A stretch of DNA of 64,000 nucleotides from Clavaria fumosa (Eukaryota; Basidiomycota; Agaricomycetes; Agaricales; Clavariaceae): assembly GCA_951802425.1 (NCBI GenBank), contig OX637800.1:2170001-2234000 (forward strand). Reading direction: 5' to 3'. Within the stretch, counting starts at the first letter, position 1, and every line of letters starts with the position of its first letter. Below are positions 33,540 through 44,925 of this stretch, piece by piece. Under the pieces are notes generated by a model, which did no database searches, was not told where the DNA came from, and saw nothing but the letters and a program-made list of their open reading frames with translations. The translations under genes and the position numbers were made by a program.

Positions 33540-34878
33540 TACCACCACTGGTCATGGAGTGTGTTTGAAACATTTCATTGCCAAAGCATATTGATGACCT
33601 TCTTCATTGCTGTGGGGTCTGTGAGCAGAAAGCCAAGATCACATGCCCTCCTGCCTGTGTCACTGAGTATCATGTTCCTTCAGGTGGTGGTACAAGTGCA
33701 GGTGAGGAGGAAGTGTCAGACAGTCTCCTCTTCTTGTCCACAGTATGGGCATAGTGGGCTGTCAGCTGCCCCTATTCTGTGCAGATGTTTGTTTAGGGGG
33801 GCACATCTGGTACAGAGCTGTAAAGGTATTGATGAGTGCAGCCTGGGCATGGAGTCATCAATATGCTTGATGTGGTTGTATCGTGGCAATCCCTTCCATC
33901 TTCTCACTCTTTCCTGTATAGCTCTCCTCAGTGTTAGTGATAATGCTGCCTTACTGCCTGCAGTTTGTTTTCTTAAAAGTCTGGGGAGTTCTTTCTTGGG
34001 GCCACTGAGGCCCTGGGCTACTGCCTTGGCTGCTGCGTCCCCAAGCTCATTCCCTTCCACTCCTTGGTGGCCCGGGACCCACATAGCCTTGCATTCCAGA
34101 TCTTCTCTGCTCTGGCTTACCCGTCTGATAATGGATTCAAAGGCCTGTAGCATATTGTGGGAGGGTGCTGGTTGAGAAAGCTGCATAGCAAGGATTACTG
34201 CCTGGCTGTCCACTACTAGTGTGGCTGTGCTGAAGTTTCCCCATTCTGTCTGGAGGAGGTGTGCCCCTAAGACTAGGGCTGTGGCCTCTGCTGAATATAC
34301 CATGTGTCTGGTGTCCTTGCCCAGGTGTAGTTGGATCATCCTATTTGGGTGTCCTTCCCATAGACTGCTGCCATACCTACTCCACCTTTTTAACCTGATC
34401 TGTCCATATAGATGGTGATGCCTGCTTTCTCCTGTAGTAGTTTTTGTATCATGTCTTCTTTGTTTGGCTGTATTTCTATGTGTATGGGTGGGGCTTGCTT
34501 CAGGTGTTGGCTGACTGCAGGTGTCTTTTCTACCATGTCCAGGTTGATCTTCTTGAAGTCCGCCATCAGTTTGTGTAGGGGTGCTTGGTGGGTTTTGGGG
34601 GTGTGCTTGTGTGCGTGGCTTAGATGTCATTGAAGGAGGTGTGTTTTCAGGAGTGTGGCCATCCATAGTAGCACCACCAGGCAGAGCTTGTCGATTAGAA
34701 GGTGAAGGGGTAGGATGTTCGTGTGCACTTCTATGATGTTGGTGGCCATGGCCATGGTCTTCATCAGTCCCAGTGTCATCAGGGCTTGTCTTTGGATCCT
34801 TGCTAGTGGTCCTCCGACACCAGTTGTCCTACCTGTTTGTGTTGTGTGTCTGTTGTGTGGATTCCCCCATACATCAAC
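33540..34878 (-). pseudogene. LINE ORF2 3' part: RT tail, RNase H, CCHC (I/Tad-like)
   Basis: Reading leftward: the RT thumb/linker (ARIQRQALMTLGLM and HTNILPLHLLID), an RNase H domain, and a Cys/His motif CPYCGQEEETV followed by HFLLTC. The RNase H shows YMDRSG, AEATALVLG, VVDSQA and VPGHQGVEGNELGDAAA, with D-E-D-D positions visible but an in-frame stop after the first Asp. RNase H downstream of RT is a trait of I- and Tad-type LINEs. The 5' parts of what is probably the same copy lie at 37465-37481, 48469-48807 and 55851-59550. Confidence 0.85.
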
Positions 34879-35040
34879 TTGGGGGAGTGGGCCATCACAA
34901 GTGTGGCATGAATGAGTACTTCATTACATCAACAACCAGATCCATTAAGTTTAGAGATGTTTTGAGCATACAAATGGCATACTAAATTAATGTGTGGTGG
35001 AGGTGGTCTCTAGCCACACTTGTGACAGCCCACCCTCCCA
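34879..35040. mobile_element. MITE, copy 1
   Basis: Terminal inverted repeats: left TTGGGGGAGTGGGCCATC..., right ...CACTTGTGACAGCCCACC with a few mismatches. It is the same element as 59558-59723, with matching internal GTGTGGCATGAA and GAGCATAC(A) segments. No coding capacity. No clear target duplication. Confidence 0.75.
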
Positions 35041-35619
35041 GTATCTGAGTTTAAAGTGGCCATGATGCAGATTTGCTGCTGTGCCCTCAATAAAATTGTA
35101 GAAATCATGAGAATATTAAGATATGCCATGCTAATAATAGGCATCTATACCCTATCAAAATTTGAGGAATATTTATCAAGTGGTTTTTGAGAACCCACCC
35201 CACTGTTATGTTTGGGACCATGCTTGTTTAACATATAGATTTAATTAAGTAATTAAGTGAACAATGTCTTTGTACTGTGTGTAAGACTAATGTATTCATT
35301 CAAAGGTGTATAATGAATAGCTAGGGAACCAATGAGAATCAAGAGAAGGTTTTTGAGCTACAATGGTCTCAACCCAAGGAAGCTTGTGTGGTCTCTTCAA
35401 CTAAATTCTCTGTTCCTTGGATAACTAGTTATTCAATATATATTTTTAATCCTCAAACATCATACATTGAATTAGTGGAAGTGGTTCCTAATACCTATAG
35501 ACTAGTCAGCTATTGAGGCATGGTGCTAATCTGTGGGTCACCAATAGGTTAAGGTAAATCCATGAGGGTCAATAGCCCAAGCTATGGGATATTATTACTT
35601 CAGTTGCTATTACAGTAAT
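35041..35619. repeat. AT-rich repeat, diverged copy of the 184-bp family
   Basis: 35045-35230 shares GAGTTTAAA, GCAGATTTG, ATAAAAT and the TCAAGTGGTTTTTGAGA anchor with the tandem units at 36.2-37.5 kb. The rest is AT-rich with no gene. Confidence 0.5.
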
Positions 35620-36060
35620 AATACCACTCACATTCCTTCACTTGCCCCTCACTCTTCACACCCCCTCACACCCTCTCACATACACCCTCCACCCTTGCCA
35701 CTAAAATTCCATGCCACTCTTCCACACTCAGACACCCTAACTGTCACATCTCATTTACCCTCACCCTCACAACCTCACAATCATCCTCACTCTCACACTT
35801 GCTCACACTTCCCTTCACCCTCACATCCTTGCCCATGCACCCTCATACCCCTTTCCTCCCCCACCACCCTCAAAATCCTTGCATACTCAGCACCTTCACC
35901 ATCACATACACATAGCACTACTCACTCACCCTCACTCATACTCACCCACACCTTCACCCACTCTTGCCTCATTCATTCTGGCTACCCTTCACATGCCCTC
36001 ACATGCCCCCTCACTCCTCACCCTTCACTCCCTCTCACCCCCCCTCTCACCCATATGCCT
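35620..36060. repeat. CTCAC-rich low-complexity tract
   Basis: About 440 bp of imperfect CCTCAC / CACCCT units, pyrimidine-rich on the + strand. Open frames over it are low complexity and not genes. Confidence 0.85.
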
Positions 36061-36084
36061 CTGCTTTGCCACCCAAATCCCATC

Positions 36085-36665
36085 CACCACCCCTTTTTAC
36101 TCTGACAATCAGCTTCACTCTTAATGTTGCCACAAAAGAAATCTTGAGAGTATCATGTTCACTTTTTTGCACCTCCAGTAAGTAAGCTAAATTCATGTAA
36201 ATATTACTGTAGACACTAGTCAAAGCTACCCACATACTCCCAAAATCTGATAAGAATCCATGAGGTGGTTGCTGAGATATGGCCATAGAAGGGCTCAGTG
36301 CGACTTTTCAAAAAGTCGGAGTTTAAAATTGGCACGACGCGGATTTGTTCCCACGCCCGCAATTCATGTGATAAAATATTGAAAATATTATGGTAGGGCC
36401 TCCTAATAGGGTAGTATCTTCCTACAGAATTTGGCACAATTCCATCAACTGGTTGTGGAGCTCTGATCTTCTGTGGTTTCTGAGTTTAAAAATGAAACTG
36501 TGGATTGGGTGCCAAGAAATTTCCACTGCACTCACACCCACAGTAAATTGGGTAAAATCACCAAAATATTAATATAAAATAACCTGATGAGTGTCTACCT
36601 ACTGTCAAAGTTTTGTGAGATTCCATGCAGTGGCTGTTGAGATATGAATGAAACATTAATTGTCT
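36085..36665. repeat. Tandem repeat with a 184-bp period, block 1
   Basis: The anchor TCCAT(N)4-5GTGGTTG(C/T)TGAGATATG occurs at 36257, 36441 and 36622, spacings 184 and 181 bp. Each unit also has a GAGTTTAAAA box and an AAAATATTA box. 36085-36450 is repeated at 37080-37463 with about 90% identity. Confidence 0.75.
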
Positions 36666-36708
36666 CAAAGAGGAAGGATTTTACTGCCATAATCAACACC
36701 CAACTTCC

Positions 36709-36900
36709 TATTGGATCAGACCATATAGCTCAGTGGTTAAGAACAAGTCTGGAAGGAAGGTCTTGGGTTCAATCCCTGATGTGGCCCTTTTTCTGACTTA
36801 GCCCTTTGGTCCCCTCTGGGGATATGCCTTTCAGGCATGGTGTGCCAGCAGGACCAAAAGCCACACTGGCTTCCTTGCCTTTCGCACTACCACCTCTTGC
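36709..36900 (+). mobile_element. tRNA-derived SINE-like element
   Basis: A-box TAGCTCAGTGGT (36726-36737) and B-box GGTTCAATCC (36766-36775) are spaced as in a tRNA gene. Sequence between them does not give a convincing tRNA cloverleaf with a full acceptor stem, so this is a SINE head rather than a tRNA gene. Behind it, 36800-36895 is a single copy of the 110-bp monomer amplified at 12588-13489, which could be the SINE body. Confidence 0.7.
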
Positions 36901-37079
36901 CACTGCTGCCTTTATGTGCCAATAGAGAGAGGAGAGAAAGAGGGGGAAGGAGCATGTGGCAGTTGCTGCTACTGCTGCTTGCCACTGCTGCTACTGTTGC
37001 TGTTGCTGCTGCCACCACTCCTCACTCCCCTCCACCCCCTCTAACCTCACTTGTCCTCTCACCTATACACCTCCCCTTT
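36901..37079. repeat. GCTGCT/CTGCTA-rich low-complexity tract
   Basis: Imperfect CTG-type trinucleotide repeats (36958-37015) and CTCCC runs. No gene. Confidence 0.7.
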
Positions 37080-37463
37080 GCCACATGAATCCCATTCACC
37101 ACCCCCTTTTACTCTGACAATCAGCTTCACTGTCAATGTTGCCACAAAAGAAATCTTGAGCATATCATTTTCACTTTCTTGCACCTCCAGTAAATAAGCT
37201 AAATTCATGTAAATATTACTGTAGACACTAGTCGTGGCCACCCACCTACTCTCAAAATCTGATAAAAATCCATGGGGTGGTTGCTGAGATATGGCCATAG
37301 AAGGGCCTCAGTGCGACTTTTCAAAAGTCGGAGTTTAAAATTGGCATGACGCAGATTTGTTCCCATGCCCGCAATTCATGTGATAAAACATTGAAAATAT
37401 TATGGTAGGGCCTCCTAATAGGGTACTATCTACCTACAAAATTTGGCACAATTCCATCAGGTG
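37080..37463. repeat. Tandem repeat with a 184-bp period, block 2
   Basis: Anchors at 37269 and 37453, 184 bp apart; direct copy of 36085-36450. It ends about 18 bp before element 2. The last bases before the element (37465-37481) instead continue the LINE reading frame that resumes at 48469. Confidence 0.75.
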
Positions 37464-37481
37464 GTTGCCACTGTGCTCGTG

Positions 37482-38968
37482 TGTTAGGGCCTGTCCCGTC
37501 TCGAGAGTAGTGCCGGAGATCGACTTGTTGGTGACCTATGCTGGAAACTCGCTAAGACCAATCAACTGTAGAGCACAGTCGAGAATGCTTGGTCCCGGAA
37601 GGTCGCGAAGACGTCTGAGAAGATGTAAGAGCAAAGGAAGACAAGTATAAAAGAGGAAGACGTCGTTAGGAAGGTCGTGAAGTCAGTAGACGAAGTGTAA
37701 AGGAGGAAATTGACGAGGAGGGAGGAAATGGGTGATGCTGAGAGGGTCGCGAAGTCGACCAATGAAGCGTGAAGAAAGAAATAGACGAGGTGGGAGAAAG
37801 TGACAACACTGAGAAGGTCGCGAGGTCGACCAACGAAGCATAGAGAAGGAAGAAGACGAGGTGAAAGAGATAGACAATGTTGGAAAAGTCGTGGTGGTCG
37901 CAACGGTGTCGAGGAATGTGTCGGTGAAGGCGATGACTTTGCCAACCGACGGGTGAACCTGTAGGGTTCTAAGATCAGTACCAAGACGAATAATAGAGAA
38001 TACTTGGATCGCGCGAGTTGTACGAGCGCAGAGGGCGAGTTAGAACAGACTAGAGTGTGTCTTGGCGGTCTTGTGGTCACCAAGAGAGACAAGACCTATC
38101 AATCATGATGGTTCCAAGCTCAAAGGGCGTACTAGCCTCAAGCTTAAACCAATGTGCGTCAATATCAAGTCTGGAGTACCATAAGTACATGCGAGACCTT
38201 ATATACATACGTAGAGAGAGTATAACGAAAAAGGGAAAGTACAGAGGTCGCCAGGCGACAAGACTATGGTAGTACGGGGTATGTTTAGTCGTAAAGTGAC
38301 TAGGTGCGTGTTCTACTAAGGTCGCGAGGGGTTAGGTATGCATAGGTAAGGTCGTGAAGATGACCTGTCACGGGTCGTGACCTAGTTAAATAAGTATATA
38401 TGTCGCTATAACTATGGAGGGATTCTCGGATCATAAGTAACATAATTATAGACGGCTGAGGAGAAGAAGGGACGCATATTTGAAGTGTTCATACAGCTGA
38501 CTGTTGGTGGCGCGTTTGAGTGTTAAGGTCGCGAGGTCATAAGAGCGATCACGTGGGTGACGCTAGTGACGCAGGTGACCTACGGGCGGGTAGTCACGTG
38601 GGTAACACTGGTAACGCAAGTAACGGTCGTAACGCTGGTAATGTATTGGCGCCGGTAGTGGTAGCGCCGGGGGTGCCGCGCGGCAAGTCACGTGCTGGTG
38701 GTAGTAGACGCATATCGGTGTGTCACGCATAGGATTGGTGGGCCCGGGTGAAGTATGTGCGTAGGATGAAGTACTAGGAAGCGTTGCGAGTACAGCATGG
38801 TGGTCACAAGTGTTGTGTGAGCGCGGGGGAGGTTGGAGAGGCTTCCGGAAGGAGACAGCGGGTCCCGGAAGTGTGTAGAGGGACTCGCAAGGTTGTAGAG
38901 GGTCGTCAAGAAGCTCGTGGATGTGGGTGAAGTCGGCTTGGGCAAGGAAAAATGAATGGGTCCTGACA
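37482..38968 (-). repeat. 3' LTR of element 2
   Basis: TGTTAGGGCC to GGTCCTGACA. It is the promoter-proximal neighbour of the antisense accessory gene. Several TCGCGA copies present in the 5' LTR have become TCGTGA or TCACGA here, for example at about 38350 and 38375. Confidence 0.95.
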
Positions 38969-38981
38969 TTACCCCCCCTTC
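38969..38981 (-). other. Polypurine tract of element 2
   Basis: TTACCCCCCCTT on the + strand, purine-only on the coding strand of the element except one base, directly next to the 3' LTR. Confidence 0.8.
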
Positions 38982-39084
38982 AAGCCTCGAGCCCTGCGAG
39001 AGTGGAGATCACGTGATGATTAGTCAGCGTGATGTTTGTTGATCAGGTCACGACACCCGAAAATTTTCTCTAAGTCCAACCACC
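38982..39084 (+). promoter_or_regulatory. Promoter region of the antisense accessory gene
   Basis: About 100 bp between the polypurine tract and the ATG. It holds ATCACGTGAT (about 39009-39018), an E-box palindrome also present at the same place in element 1 (ATCACGTGAC near 5240), and an ACCACCATGG start context. Whether the U3-facing side of the LTR adds promoter function is not visible. Confidence 0.45.
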
Positions 39085-41168
39085 ATGGTCTCTGCTTTTA
39101 TCAAACAACACGAAACCGAAACCAACAAGGACGAGAACGAGGTCGTGCGCGAAATGCGCATTTTCGACGCAACGGAACCCGGGATCAACTTGGGGATCCT
39201 AGAAGATGCGCTGACCCGTCAAAAGGTTGAACAGGCGCGATGTGCGCCGTTCCCGAGAGGAGGTCGTGAAGCGCGAAAATAAGAACAAGGTCACGAGTCC
39301 CAACAAGGCGAGGGACAACGTCGCAGGCCCTAGCGGGTCAATGGAGAACGTCGCGGGCCCTAGCGGAGTAAGGGGCGAAGTCGCGGGCGGAGCTGACCCG
39401 TTGCCCGCAGACTTCCTGAGGGCATGGAAGAAAATTGGGTCAGCGAGGGAGAATAAGGAATGGAACGAGAGGGAGCGAGAGGTGCGTAGCAGTATTTCTC
39501 GTTTCCATTCGTTTTCTAATTGTTGTGTTGAAGGATTGCGACAATTGCGTCGCAAAGGGCCGACAGTGTGAGCGCAGCACTGCCGGCAAGTGTTGTCAGT
39601 GCGCAGAAGACCACGGAAAGTGCTCGTGGGTTCAAGAATTCCGTTGATGGCGTGTCAAAAATGAATACGGATGGGACGATGCGCGAGTCGACGAGGCACT
39701 GAAACGCGCCGAGGGATCGGAAACGATGGGTATGGCGACACCCAAGGTCGTGAGTCGAGTGGGGGGAAAGCTCCCCATCCTTCCGGTTCCGGAAACCCCT
39801 ACACGAGTAGGGCGTGGAAAACGAACGAGGGCAAGGTCGCGGTCGCCAACGCTGGGTCCTTCGACATCGAGGAGGCGAGTCGCAGACATACCAGAAACAG
39901 AGACAGAGGTGGAGGAAGACGTGCCGGTGCGACTGGCGAACGTCGCGAAGGTTCGCGCGGAGAAGGCGCGGATTCTGGCAACCCCGGGAGAGAAGGGGCG
40001 GCTGCTTCGGAGGGTGATGGACTGTGAGGAAGAAGTGAAGATCCTTCAAGGGCGGTTGGATGTAAGGGCGACGAAGGAGCGCTGGCTGGAGGGGAGGTTG
40101 AAGAAAAGCGAGGAGGAGGTGAAGCGATTGAAGGCGGTTGCGACGACGGTGCGAACGAAGGTGGCGACATCGTCACATGAGTCCGGAACGAGAGAGGAGG
40201 TGGAAAGGGAACTCGCGACGTTGAGACAGCAGGTCGCGGAGCCCTCGAAGAAGACATTGTGGGTGGAGAAGTCCGACAAGGAAGTGGAGTTGGAAAGAGA
40301 GTTGGCAGCGGTAAAACGCGAGTTGGAGGAGGCGCGGAAAAGCGCAAAAGGTGAGTTTTCTTTATGCTCAGAAACTTTTTTACTGAACTTGCGCGTCTGT
40401 AGGAAAAAGCAGAGAGGTCCAGGAAGTGCGAGTGGATTCGCTGAAGGCATCCGCATCCAGGGGGTTGGATGTGAAGGTCGCGGAGTTGACGGCACAGAAG
40501 GAGGAGGTGGAGAAAGATTTTGAGGCTCTCCATGGGGAGTGGGAAGGTAAGTAATTGTTTAGTTTTACCACGTTATAAACTGATTTCCTTTGTTTACTCA
40601 GACCAGGAAACCAAGTTGAGGGAGGCGCGCCACGAGGTGAAGGAATTGGAGAAGGAGAAAGAGGGTAAGTCAATGGTCGCAAGTATAAAATGACTTAATT
40701 CAGCGTTTTATAGTATTAGTCGCGACTGTGGAGAGGATGGAGGAGGAGTTGTCGGTGTCGAGGGAGCAGTCGCAAGGTAAGTGGTCGCGAGTTTTGTATT
40801 CTTAACGATAAGCTAACGGTTTGTTTCTAGAATTACGTGACCAATGCGGGAGTATGGTTGGTGAGCTCCGCGAGGCTCGCTTTCGAGGATGGCGAGGCCT
40901 CGAGACGGTCTTCTTCGCCTACGAAGACCTCTTGATGAAGTCGCCGAAAGAACTCCCGTCGTGGGTAGAGCAATGGGCAGAGCAGGAGCAATGTCGCGTG
41001 AGGAGGGAGCTGTTGGATATTCCAAGGGTGGACAATTGGGGTTTTGAGTTGAAGGCTCCCGAGGCTGGAGAGGAGGAGAAGGGGGAAAAGGAAAAAGTCG
41101 CGAGTGTGGAAGGCGGGGAAGGAGCAGAAGGGTCGCGAAAGGGGAAGGAAAAAGCTCGCGACCAGTAG
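39085..41168 (+). CDS. Antisense spliced accessory gene: Zn2Cys6 cluster and coiled coil
   Basis: Six exons: 39085-39481, 39534-40350, 40403-40546, 40602-40664, 40714-40776 and 40831-41168. The last four introns all split codons after base 1 and have GTRAGT-type donors and YAG acceptors. Exon 2 opens with C-X2-C-X6-C-X7-C-X2-C-X6-C (39537-39623), a canonical fungal Zn(II)2Cys6 cluster. About 330 residues of Glu/Lys/Arg-rich heptads follow, then a conserved C-terminal block (RGLETVFFAYEDL...SWVEQW) and a charged tail. Lesions: exon lengths sum to one base over a multiple of three, with a frame change near 39235, and TGA at 39645-39647 replaces CGA found in element 1. It ends 98 bp from the pol stop, convergent. 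A DNA-binding regulator of the element is inferred, not shown. Confidence 0.82.
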
Positions 41169-41266
41169 ATAAAAGTTTTCTTGTTGTATTTTTATTGCGT
41201 ATATATGAATTGCTGTGAAGTCCGAAGTGAGAAAGTGAAGAAAAAACGAGAAAGAGGCGAGGAAAT

Positions 41267-43573
41267 TTATTGAGTTGCGCGAGTTGCGCGAGGTTTTTCC
41301 AGGTAGGTCGCATGGAAGTCCTGGAGGAGTTCCTTCGATCCAGAAAGTGACTCTATTGGTTCCCAGGTGTCGTCCTCGGGTCCATAACCTTCCCAACGTA
41401 CGAGGTAGAGCACTTTCCTACCCCTCCTTCGAGAATCTAGTATGTTGGCGACTTCATAATGTTGTTCGCCGTCGACCTCGATAGGGGGTGGGGGTTGCTG
41501 TTGCCGCTGGGGGAAAGCGTCGTCGTAGACCTTCTTGAGTAACGAAACGTGGAAAACGTCGTGAATTTCTCGCATCGATTTCGGTAACTGGAGACGATAT
41601 GCGTGAGTTGAAACTTTCGCGAGTATGGGGAAAGGTCCGGCTCGTTTTGAGTCCAGTTTCTTCATTGGTCTCTTCGTCTTCACATTCCGCAAATCTAACC
41701 ACACTCTTGTTCCTTCCTTCCAATCCGGCATAGTCTCTCTCTTCGGGTCCGCAAAGCACGAGTAGGCCTCGTTCGCGACCTTGAGTTGGTCTCGTAGATG
41801 CTGGTGAAGCGTCCTGAGATCAGTCGCGACCATATGAGCTTTGTGCGCGGGTACGTCGTCGAGAGAAATTGTGAGTCTAGGGTGGTATCCCTTGTTTGCG
41901 AAGAACGGGGAGACACCAGTCGCGCTATGAGGGGTGTTATTGTATATGAACTCGGCGAGCGGGAGTTGGTAATTCCAGTCGTCTTGCTGGTAGTTCGTAT
42001 ATATTCGGATATATTGCTCTAGAACCTGGTTGACTCGTTCTGTTTGTCCGTCGGTCTCGGGGTGGTAAGCTGTGGAGAGATTTGAAGTAATATTCAAAGC
42101 TTGGCATAACAAAGACCAAAACTTAGAAACAAATAATCTTCCTCTATCCGACACTATATCCGCGGGTAGCCCATGCTTTGAAAAGACGTGGGTGACGAAA
42201 TGCTGGGCTAATTCTTTTGCAGTGTCGGTAGTATTGGTAGAGATAAAAATCACTTGTTTCGTAAGTCGACAGACAACGACGAGGATCGAGTCAAAGGTCG
42301 CGGAGAGAGGGAGGGCTTCGATATGGTCCATCGAAATCGAAGACCAAGGTCGCTCGCCTATGGGCAAGGGCTTGAGGAGTCCATAGGGTTTGTGCCGGAT
42401 GGGTTTTGCCCTTGCGCAGGTGTGACAACCACGAACATAGGTGGTTACGTCCTTTCGGAGTCCTGGCCAGAAAAACAACCTGTTTATTAGCTGGGTTGTC
42501 TTCCTTATACCTGGATGTCCTTGTAGTTTATGGTCATGATTGGAGCATAAGATGTCAAATCGGAGGGAGTCGTGATCGGGGACGTATATTTTACCATTAC
42601 GAAGTAGTAGTGAGCCATCGGGCGAGAGTGAGAACGCCTTGTCGCGACCTTGTGAAGCGCCCTGTGTTTTCTTGGAGAAATAGGAGTCATGAGGGGCGTG
42701 TCGAATTCGCGAAATCAGGGCTTCTTCGTTGAGAATGACGGCTGCTCGAAGTAGTTCCGGCGGTATCGCGACCTTGTTGTTTTGCGCATTAGTCGCGGGT
42801 TGGTCGGACTTCTTCGGGTAGACGTCGGGTCGTCGCGTGAGGGCATCTGGCTTCGCGCCTAGCTTTCCTGCTCGATAATGAATTACATAGTCGAAACTGG
42901 AAAGGTACTCTGCCCAGCGGGCTTGTCGACGGCTGAGTTGCTTCGTGGTGGTGAAATAACGTAAGTTATTGTGATCTGAAAAGACCTGAATTTGGTATCG
43001 CGTGCCTTTGAGGTACGCTCTCCATTGCTTGAACGCATCGTGTATCGCGAGGAGCTCTTTGTCGTAAATGTCGTAGTTGAGCTCTGCAGTGATCATTGTA
43101 CGTGCGTGGAAAGCGATGGGACGTAGCTCGTTAGTCGCGGGATCGGTTTGAGAGAGAATGGCCGCTATTGCGTAGTCGGAAGCGTCGCATTCGAGGGTAA
43201 TGGGGTGATCGGGGTCATAATGCCAGAGGACGGGAGCTTCGGTAAAGGCTTGTTTGAGGATATCAAAGACTTCTTGACATCGTGTGCTCCACTTCCAAGG
43301 CGTATCCTTGCGGAGGAGTCGCGTAAGTGGAATGACGATGCCGGAATAGTTATCTATGAATCTTCGGTAGAAATTAGCAAAGCCTAAAAAGCTCTGAAGG
43401 TCGCGGATCTTCGTGGGTACGGGCCAACTTAGAATGGCCTGTATTTTTGAAGGATCCATGGCAATTCCGTCGGGGGACACTATAACTCCAAGGTATTCGA
43501 CCGCCGTGGTGTGGAAATCACACTTCTCGGGTCGCGCGTGTAAGTCTGCCTTGCGTAGACGTCGTAGAACCTC
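41267..43573 (-). pseudogene. pol of element 2, 3' part (RT end, RNase H, integrase, chromodomain)
   Basis: Continues in frame after TGA at 43574-43576 (CGA likely). RNase H: ECDASDYAIAAIL, YDIYDKELLAI, SDHNNLRYF. Integrase: zinc domain with GHPG and CHTC, core SMDHIEA, VSDRGR and GQTERVNQ with all three acidic residues intact, then the GPF-type module. Chromodomain ends VRWEGYGPEDDTWEP. The tail is ATRATQ then TAA. No other stop from 43573 to 41267, so apart from the upstream stops this part is well preserved. Confidence 0.95.
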
Positions 43574-44925
43574 TCAGATGTGGTCGCGATGCTGTTCGAG
43601 GTTATCCGAGTAGATTAAGATGTCGTCAAGGTAGACTACTACGTTGACATCGACCAGATCGTGAAAGATATCGTTCATAAGGTGCTGAAAGGTCGCGGGT
43701 GCGTTCGTGAGTCCAAACGGCATGACAAGATATTCGAATGCACCGTAGCGAGTGCGGAACGCAGTTTTCCACTCGTCTCCTTCAGCTATCCTCACGTTGT
43801 TATACCCAACACGGAGGTCGATCTTCGAGTAGATTTTGGCCGAGCACAATTGGTCGACAAGGGTCTCAATTCGAGGAATGGGGTAGCGATTTTTGCGGGT
43901 GATCTTGTTGAGACCTCGATAGTCGACGCAGAGGCGAAGGCTTCCATCTTTCTTCTTCGCAAAGAGTACCGATGCACCTGCGGGGGATTTCGACGGCCGA
44001 ATGAAGCCTTTGTCCAACATGTCGTCCAAATAATCTTTTAACGTCCTTAACTCCACTTCTGACATGTTGTACAGCTTCCCGTGAGGAGGTGTTTCGCCTT
44101 CCTCAAGTTCAATTCGGTGGTCGTAGTCGTGGTGCGGAGGTAATTCCTGGGCTAGATCTTCAGAAAAGACGTCCAGGAAGTCGTGATACTCGTGCGGGAC
44201 TGTTTCTTCGGGTTTCGGAGGGGGTTGAGTGGTCGCGGAACTCGCGAGTATGGATTCGTCGTCGTGGGGGTTGTTCGCGGGTTGGAAGTATAGGAGACCT
44301 ATAAATTCTCCTTGTTGCTCCAAGCGGTGAAGCGTGGTGGCCTTGACCAATTGAACTCGCAGGGGTTTAGAGGGTTTCAGTGCCGAGTTCACGAGGTCAG
44401 GGGGAGGTTTACTTGGGGGTTTCGCGTCCAGAAGAGTGAGGGGGATGGTCGCGGAGCGGGCTGTCTGTCCGAAACTAAAAGTGAGGTTGGTCCAATCGAT
44501 CCTAGGGTTCCAGGTTCGCAACCAATCGAGCCCTAGAACCACAGGAGTGAGAGGATGAGTTTTAGTGACGAGGAACTTAATGGGTTGGATAGTATCGTCG
44601 GGGAATTTCGTATTAGCGTGGACCTAGTGGGTTATATTGGAGCTGGAGGAACTTCCGTCGAAGTATTGAAGCGGTAGAGGTTGCGGAAGTGGCATTAGGA
44701 GGTTTGGACGGGAGTTCGCGAGGGTGAAATCGATGAAATTCATTGATGCGCCGCAATCAACGAGAGTATTTAAGGGAATCGAGCTGAAATCTGGTATTTG
44801 TGTCTTTATGAGGAAGGATTGGGAAGACTGGGAAGCAATGGGAGTATTAGAAAGGTCGCGAGGAAATTGAGGGGAAGAGGAACTAGTCGCGGCCCGCGCG
44901 AGTATGGGGGTTGGATCGTCGCGAC
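43574..44925 (-). pseudogene. pol of element 2, 5' part (protease and RT)
   Basis: The pol frame is -1 relative to gag. The protease has LVDCGASMNFID, with Cys instead of the usual Ser/Thr after the catalytic Asp, and later [11 protein letters not shown] contains [30 protein letters not shown] and the catalytic [10 protein letters not shown]. In-frame stops are TAG at 44624-44626, within the protease (CAG likely), and TGA at 43574-43576, after the palm. No start codon is expected because the product would come from frameshifting or reinitiation at the gag stop. Confidence 0.92.

Noticed and set aside
35584..36105. Open frame of 173 codons rich in His, Pro and Ser
   Set aside because: Lies in the CTCAC low-complexity tract; composition only.
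36720..36795. A tRNA gene
   Set aside because: A and B boxes are present, but I could not form a proper acceptor stem and anticodon arm; a SINE head fits better.
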